A DNA stretch of 10,285 nucleotides from Mycobacterium sp. (lineage in GTDB: Bacteria > Actinomycetota > Actinomycetes > Mycobacteriales > Mycobacteriaceae): assembly GCA_018500005.2 (NCBI GenBank), contig JAHBAP020000426.1, forward strand, positions 1 through 10,285, read 5' to 3'. Below are positions 5,976-10,285 of the stretch, piece after piece. Below the pieces are notes generated by a model. The model was given only the letters and a program-made list of their open reading frames with translations. It did no database searches and was not told the DNA's origin. The translations under genes and the position numbers were made by a program. Numbering within the stretch: position 1 is the first letter of the stretch; each line of letters opens with the position of its first letter.

Positions 5976-7853
5976 TCATGGGGTGACGATGTCGAAGTCG
6001 GGGTCCGGTTTGTCCAGGACACCCATCAAGGTCTGCAGGGCCCCGGCGTCGCCACTCACCTCGATACCCGGAGAGCTTAGGTCGCCCATGGCAGCCGCCA
6101 TCAACCGCATCTTGGCGGCCAGCGCCACCGTGGCGGTGGCGGTGTCCGGCTCGGCGGCCCGCTTGCGGGAGACCAGCACCCCGTTGCGCAGCGTGAGCCG
6201 GTAGTTGACGTCCAGGTCGGCGAAGCTGACGTCCAGTGCCAGGTCCACATCCCAGGCCCGCGGGCCATTGACCGATATCGCCAGGATGTCGAACATCTGC
6301 TCGGGCGTGAGTTGGCTCAGCATCGTCGGGGCCTGGGTGCTCACCGGTGTGCCGAAGTTCCCGGTGCGCAGTTCGGTCGACCCGGACATGAAGAAGTTGC
6401 GCCAGGTCGCGCACTCCGCGCCGTAGCCGAGTTGCTCCAGGGTGTCGGCATAGAGCTGGCGGGCACCGGCGTGGTTCTGGTCGGTGAAGACAGCATGGTC
6501 CAACAGCGTTGCCGCCCAACGGTAGTCACCGGAATCGAAGGCCTCCTGGGCGATCTGCACCACCCGGTCCATACCGCCCATCGCGGCGACGTATCTTGGC
6601 CCGGCCTCCTCGGGCGGGTGCGGCCACAGCCGGCCGGGGTTGCCGTCGAACCAGCCCATGTAGCGCTGATAGACGGCCTTGACGTTGTGGTTGACCGACC
6701 CGTAGTAGCCGTGGGTGTGCCAGGCCTGCTCCAGTGCGGGCGGCATCGCGAAGTTCTCGGCGATCTCGATACCGGTGTATCCCTGGTTGAGTTGACGCAG
6801 GGTCTGGTCGTGCAGGTAGGCGTACAGATCCCGCTGCAGGGAGAGGTACTCCACGATGTGCTCGCGGCCCCAGGTCGGCCAGTGGTGCGAGGCGAACACC
6901 ACGTCGGTGCGGTCGGCGAAGGCGTCGATGGCCTCGGTCAGATAGCCGGACCAGGCGTGCGGGTCGCGAACCAGCGCGCCGCGCAGGGTCAGCAGGTTGT
7001 GCAGGTTGTGGGTGGCGTTCTCGGCCATGCACAGCGCGCGGAACTTCGGGAAATAGAAGTGCATTTCGGCCGGCGCCTCGGTGCCGGGAGCCATCTGGAA
7101 TTCGACTTCCACACCGTCGATGGTGTGCGTTTCCCCGGTCGTGGTGATGTCGATGGTCGGAACGATGATGGCCACCTCGCCGACCGAGGGCGCCTGGCCG
7201 AGACCGCAGCCGACCTGGCCCCGCGGACCGCGCTCCAGCCCGGAGCCGTACATGTAGGCGGCCCGCCGCGTCATCGCGGTGCCGGCGTAAACGTTCTCCT
7301 GAACGGCATGACCGACGAATCCCTCCGGCGCCAGCACCGGGACCTTTCCGGCGTCGACATCGGCCTGGGTGGTGACACCGAGCACACCTCCGAAGTGGTC
7401 GACGTGGCTGTGGGTGTAAATCACCGCGGTGACCGGACGATCGCCCCGATGGGTGCGGTACAGACCCAGCGCCGCGGCTGCGGTCTCGGTGCACACCAGC
7501 GGGTCGATGACGATCACTCCGGTGTCGCCCTCGATGAAGGTGATGTTGGACAGGTCCAGTCCGCGAACCTGGTAGATGCCCTCGACAACCTCGTAGAGAC
7601 CCTGCTTCGCGCACAGCGCCGACTGCCGCCACAGGCTCGGATGCACCGACGGCGACGAATCGCCTCGCAGAAACTCGTAGACGTCGTTGTCCCACACCAC
7701 CCGACCGTCGGCCGCGGTGATTACGCAGGGTTCCAGCGCCCCCAGAAACCCGCGATCGGCGTCGTCGAAATCGCGGGTGTCGTCGAACGGCAGTTCGGCG
7801 ACGTGGCCGCGGTTGAGGGATTCGATCACCGATGTCGGAGCTTTGTGTTCCAT
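5976..7853 (-). CDS. Alkyl/aryl-sulfatase, metallo-beta-lactamase fold (Rv3762c / SdsA1 / BDS1 family)
   Basis: A 625-residue type III sulfatase that hydrolyses alkyl sulfate esters to alcohol and inorganic sulfate using two zinc ions. The catalytic domain (about 75-335) has THSHVDH at 147-153. Predicted metal ligands are H148, H150, D152, H153, E259, E278 and H323; their spacing equals that of the Pseudomonas SdsA1 ligands as I recall them, with a constant offset of 21. An alpha-helical dimerisation domain follows (about 340-490), then an SCP2-like C-terminal domain (about 510-625) thought to bind the alkyl chain. No signal peptide is seen, so it is probably cytoplasmic, unlike secreted SdsA1. 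The ATG at 7853 is chosen because the protein starts with the family-like MEHKAPTSVIESLN and length matches Rv3762c. The open frame further upstream lies over the opposite transporter gene. A GGGGGA stretch precedes the ATG by about 14 bases. Confidence 0.94.
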   Translation of the reverse strand: MEHKAPTSVIESLNRGHVAELPFDDTRDFDDADRGFLGALEPCVITAADGRVVWDNDVYEFLRGDSSPSVHPSLWRQSALCAKQGLYEVVEGIYQVRGLDLSNITFIEGDTGVIVIDPLVCTETAAAALGLYRTHRGDRPVTAVIYTHSHVDHFGGVLGVTTQADVDAGKVPVLAPEGFVGHAVQENVYAGTAMTRRAAYMYGSGLERGPRGQVGCGLGQAPSVGEVAIIVPTIDITTTGETHTIDGVEVEFQMAPGTEAPAEMHFYFPKFRALCMAENATHNLHNLLTLRGALVRDPHAWSGYLTEAIDAFADRTDVVFASHHWPTWGREHIVEYLSLQRDLYAYLHDQTLRQLNQGYTGIEIAENFAMPPALEQAWHTHGYYGSVNHNVKAVYQRYMGWFDGNPGRLWPHPPEEAGPRYVAAMGGMDRVVQIAQEAFDSGDYRWAATLLDHAVFTDQNHAGARQLYADTLEQLGYGAECATWRNFFMSGSTELRTGNFGTPVSTQAPTMLSQLTPEQMFDILAISVNGPRAWDVDLALDVSFADLDVNYRLTLRNGVLVSRKRAAEPDTATATVALAAKMRLMAAAMGDLSSPGIEVSGDAGALQTLMGVLDKPDPDFDIVTP

Positions 7854-7856
7854 GAC

Positions 7857-7869
7857 GGGAATCTTTCCC
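7857..7869. promoter_or_regulatory. Candidate operator between sulfatase and SulP genes
   Basis: GGGAA-TCT-TTCCC is an inverted repeat with five-base arms in the 36-base divergent spacer. It overlaps the purine-rich stretch before the sulfatase start. A regulator bound here could control both genes, but such a short repeat can occur by chance. Confidence 0.25.
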
Positions 7870-7889
7870 CCAACCGGCGGCGCTGCGCC

Positions 7890-9590
7890 ATGATTGCGCC
7901 GATGCCGGACCATTTCCCGAGTCGCTTCGCTCCTGCCCGCCGGACCCTCTTTCCCGGTCTGACCCGACGAAATGTCGGCACCGAGGTCCTGGCCGGGATC
8001 ACCCTGCTGGCGATCGCGTTGCCGCTCAACATCGGCTACGCCCAGATCGCGGGACTGCCGCCCTCGGCCGGCCTCTACGCCCTGGTGCTGCCGTCGGTGG
8101 TGTTCGCACTGCTCGCCTCGTCGCGGCATCTGGTGGCCGCCCCGGACGCGGCCGCCGCGGCCCTGGTGGGATCGGCGCTCGGCGGGGTGGCGGTCGCAGG
8201 CACCGGGCATTACGCGGCGTTGGCCGCCGCGCAGGCGGTTGTCGGCGGCCTGCTGTTCGTGGCCTGCTCGGTGTTCCAGCTGGGTTTTCTGGCCGACTTC
8301 CTGTCCAAGCCGATCCTGATCGGCTTCGTCGGCGGTCTGGCCTGCGACATCCTGCTCAGCCAGATCGCCAAGATGATGGGCATCAAAGTCGACAGCGGCG
8401 CGGAGTTCTTCGAACGCCTGGCGCAACTCGCCAATCGCCTCGGTGCGGTGCACTGGTGGTCGCTCGGGATCAGCCTGGCGGTCATCGGCGTCCTGGTGCC
8501 CGCCCGGCGCCGTCTGCCCGCAGTCCCGTGGGCGCTGATCGTTCTGGTGGCGGCGACCATCGTCTCGACGGCCCTGCACCTCCCGGACCACGGGGTGGCG
8601 GTTCTGGGATCGGTGCCGTCCGGACCGCCGGTGCTGGCCTTTCCGCACTTGGACTGGCACGGCTGGGTGGCGGTGATCCTGCCCGCGCTGGCCATCACCA
8701 CGGTGACCGTCGGTGAGGGTCTGCTGCTGGCCCGGTCCTACGCCGACAAGTACGGGTACCGCACATCCCCGAATCGCGACCTGTTGGCCTTCGGTGCGGC
8801 GAACATCGCCTCGGGCCTGTCCTCGGGTTTCACCATCGGCTCCTCCACATCCCGGGCGGCTGCCATGGATCAGTCCGGATCGCGCACCCAGCTTCCGCTG
8901 CTGGTGATGGCCATCGGTGCGCTGCTGCTGCTGATCTTCGGCGCCGGCCTGTTGGCCGACATCCCCTCCCCCGCCATCGGCGCGATCGTCGGGGTCTCGG
9001 TGGCGAAACTGATCGGGATCGGTGAACTGCGCCACCTGTGGCGGCTGTCCAAATTCGAGACCGCCGTGGCGGCAACGTGTTTCGCCGGGGTGTTGCTAAT
9101 CGGACCATTGGCCGGGATCGTGCTGGCGTTCATCCTCTCGCTGATCAACCTGCTGCGCAAAGCCGCCCGGCCGGCGGTGGACGTACTGCAGGGCTCTGAC
9201 GACCCGCACGTGTCGCTGACGAGCTCGGAGAACGGCATCGGCGAGACGGTGCCCGGCGTGATCGCCATGCGGTTCGCCGCCCCGATCTTCTTCGGCAACG
9301 CCGCAACGCTGAGCGCCGCGATCCGGCGTGCGGTTCGCGATGCCCCGCATCCGGTGTCGGCGTTCATCCTCGACATGGAAGGGGTCAACGACGTCGACGT
9401 CACCGGCGCCGAGGCCCTGGCCAAGGAGCTGCAATGGCTGCAGGGCAACGGGATCACCTTTGCCTACTCACGGGTCCGGCCGCAGCTTCTCGCCAATCTC
9501 GAGCGCATGCATCTTTTGCAGGGGCACAACGTCTTTGACACCAACCGGGCGGCAGTCGCCGCGCTGCGCGCAGATCAGCGCAGCAGCTGA
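7890..9590 (+). CDS. SulP-family anion (probably sulfate) transporter with STAS domain
   Basis: A 566-residue SLC26/SulP transporter in the cytoplasmic membrane. The N-terminal membrane domain begins near residue 33, with the family signature GYAQIAGLPPSAGLY from residue 49 and about a dozen hydrophobic segments up to about 430. The second family hallmark, GSSTSRAAAMDQSGSRTQL, lies in this domain. The C-terminal cytoplasmic STAS domain (about 450-555) contains ILDMEGVNDVDVTGAEAL, with T505 at the position often phosphorylated in related anti-sigma antagonist domains. Substrate may be sulfate, bicarbonate or another anion; the divergent alkylsulfatase favours sulfate. ATG 7890 and ATG 7902 are both possible starts, and neither has a good ribosome binding site. 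The 3' end overlaps the opposite kinase gene by 16 bases. The frame stays open far upstream, but that part is antisense to the sulfatase and is not coding. Confidence 0.93.
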   Translation: MIAPMPDHFPSRFAPARRTLFPGLTRRNVGTEVLAGITLLAIALPLNIGYAQIAGLPPSAGLYALVLPSVVFALLASSRHLVAAPDAAAAALVGSALGGVAVAGTGHYAALAAAQAVVGGLLFVACSVFQLGFLADFLSKPILIGFVGGLACDILLSQIAKMMGIKVDSGAEFFERLAQLANRLGAVHWWSLGISLAVIGVLVPARRRLPAVPWALIVLVAATIVSTALHLPDHGVAVLGSVPSGPPVLAFPHLDWHGWVAVILPALAITTVTVGEGLLLARSYADKYGYRTSPNRDLLAFGAANIASGLSSGFTIGSSTSRAAAMDQSGSRTQLPLLVMAIGALLLLIFGAGLLADIPSPAIGAIVGVSVAKLIGIGELRHLWRLSKFETAVAATCFAGVLLIGPLAGIVLAFILSLINLLRKAARPAVDVLQGSDDPHVSLTSSENGIGETVPGVIAMRFAAPIFFGNAATLSAAIRRAVRDAPHPVSAFILDMEGVNDVDVTGAEALAKELQWLQGNGITFAYSRVRPQLLANLERMHLLQGHNVFDTNRAAVAALRADQRSS

Positions 9591-9592
9591 TC
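9573..9592. terminator. Perfect hairpin over overlapping convergent stop codons
   Basis: GATCAGC (9573-9579) and GCTGATC (9586-9592) form a perfect seven-base stem with a six-base loop. The left arm contains the kinase stop and the right arm the SulP stop. The symmetry and position fit a bidirectional transcript end, although neither side has a U-tract. Coding constraint on both strands could also create it. Confidence 0.35.
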
Positions 9593-10285
9593 GGCGCCCG
9601 CTTCGCCAGTGAACAGCGGCAGGCGCACGGCGAACTCGGTGTCCCCCGGTGCGCTTCGCAGCGCGATACTGCCGCCGTGGGCCCGAACCACCGCCGACAC
9701 GATGGCCAGGCCCAGCCCGGTGGAACCGTCCTTGTGGGTGCGGGCGGTGTCCGCCCGGGCGAACCGTTCGAATACCTCCGACTGCAGGTCCGCCGGAATG
9801 CCCGGTCCGTCGTCGGCGACCCGCAATACCGCGGCGTACGGATCAGCGGTCAGCGCCGTGGTCACCGTCGTCCCGACCGGGGTGTGCACCCGGGCGTTGG
9901 CCAACAGGTTAGCAAGGACCTGGTGCAGCCTGGCCTCGTCGCCGGAAACCAGCACCGCTTCGGCCGGGACCTCGAGGTTCCAGCGATGCCCGGGGCCGGC
10001 CGCGTGGGCGTCACTGACCGCATCGGCACACAGCCGCGCCAGATCGACCGGGCGGCGCTCGATCGGCCGGCCGGAGTCCAGCCGCGCCAGCAGCAGCAGA
10101 TCTTCCACGAGATGGGTCATCCGGCCGGCCTCGGACTCCACCCGGCTCATCGCGTGCGCAACGTCGGCGGGCACCTCGGCCCGTTTGCGCTGCGCGAGTT
10201 CGGTATAGCCGCGGATCGCCGCCAGCGGTGTCCGCAACTCGTGGCTGGCGTCGGCGACGAACTGCCGCACCCGGCTCTCACTGGC
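9575..10285 (-). CDS. tcrY: Two-component sensor histidine kinase, C-terminal part (TcrY-like)
   Basis: The visible 236 residues are the catalytic core of a membrane-bound sensor kinase; the N-terminal sensor, membrane helices and HAMP domain lie beyond the right edge. The dimerisation helix carries the phospho-accepting histidine in ADASHELRTPLAAIRGY (H15 of the visible part). The ATPase domain shows the N box LANLLANARVHTP, the G1 box VADDGPGIP, the F box VFERFAR and the G2 box GSTGLGLAIV, all intact. An internal GTG at 10270 is not the real start, since the frame is open and homologous through to 10285. The type (ASESRVRQFVADASHELR) is common to actinobacterial OmpR-class kinases. The name tcrY rests on synteny with M. 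tuberculosis Rv3764c next to the Rv3762c homologue; the regulator tcrX should follow the order upstream, outside the window. Confidence 0.92.
   Translation of the reverse strand, partial: ASESRVRQFVADASHELRTPLAAIRGYTELAQRKRAEVPADVAHAMSRVESEAGRMTHLVEDLLLLARLDSGRPIERRPVDLARLCADAVSDAHAAGPGHRWNLEVPAEAVLVSGDEARLHQVLANLLANARVHTPVGTTVTTALTADPYAAVLRVADDGPGIPADLQSEVFERFARADTARTHKDGSTGLGLAIVSAVVRAHGGSIALRSAPGDTEFAVRLPLFTGEAGADQLLR

Noticed and set aside
6312..7889. Long plus-strand open frame leading into SulP, antisense to the alkylsulfatase
   Set aside because: High-GC shadow frame: translation is low complexity and arginine/glycine/valine-rich, with no family resemblance, while the opposite strand encodes a full sulfatase.
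7854..9035. Upstream extension of the sulfatase frame on the minus strand
   Set aside because: It lies antisense to SulP, is rich in Gln/Arg/Gly/Asp as shadow frames are, and known family members start near 7853.
9564..9573. Palindrome CTGCGCGCAG
   Set aside because: A short GC palindrome inside SulP codons for repeated Ala/Leu/Arg; expected by chance in DNA of this composition.
1..10285. tRNA, rRNA, CRISPR array, insertion sequence or prophage
   Set aside because: No cloverleaf-like segment, spaced repeats, transposase or phage gene was seen; the genes are ordinary chromosomal mycobacterial types.

Overview
The window is high-GC DNA that looks like a non-tuberculous member of the Mycobacteriaceae (Mycobacterium or Mycolicibacterium). 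The evidence is the G/C-rich codon use, the protein sequences, and a gene order that matches, from memory, the M. tuberculosis block Rv3756c-Rv3764c: proZ, proW, proV, proX, Rv3760, then an Rv3762c-like alkylsulfatase and tcrY. Two M. tuberculosis members of that block, fadE36 (Rv3761c) and lpqH (Rv3763), are not at the expected places. Other genes fill the gaps.

Bases 1-3396 (minus strand) hold a complete-looking compatible-solute ABC uptake operon in the order lipoprotein (proX), ATPase (proV), permease (proW), permease (proZ). Its genes touch or overlap. proZ runs off the left edge and its last visible stretch looks degraded. A 126-base divergent spacer separates proX from a small LapA-domain membrane protein gene (3523-3900, plus). 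That gene shares its stop region with a histidine phosphatase gene on the other strand (3897-4502, minus). A 56-base divergent spacer then leads to a short-chain dehydrogenase (4559-5332, plus) and a small helical protein (5373-5639, plus).

Bases 5667-7853 (minus) hold a type III (metallo-beta-lactamase fold) alkylsulfatase followed by a small charged protein with a strong ribosome binding site, probably one operon. Facing away from the alkylsulfatase, 36 bases off, is a SulP-family anion transporter with a STAS domain (7890-9590, plus). This pairing suggests sulfate-ester use coupled to sulfate movement. The window ends in the C-terminal part of a sensor histidine kinase (9575-10285, minus), whose 3' end overlaps SulP by 16 bases.

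There are no RNA genes, insertion sequences, CRISPR arrays or phage genes, and no stretch above 300 bases lacks a gene. Points of interest are the proline-rich degraded segment of proZ, repeated TAGGNT promoter-like elements placed right at start codons (leaderless transcription), inverted repeats at convergent gene ends, an acidic tail on ProV, and the sulfatase-SulP pair. I see no clear sign of a wholly new multi-gene system.
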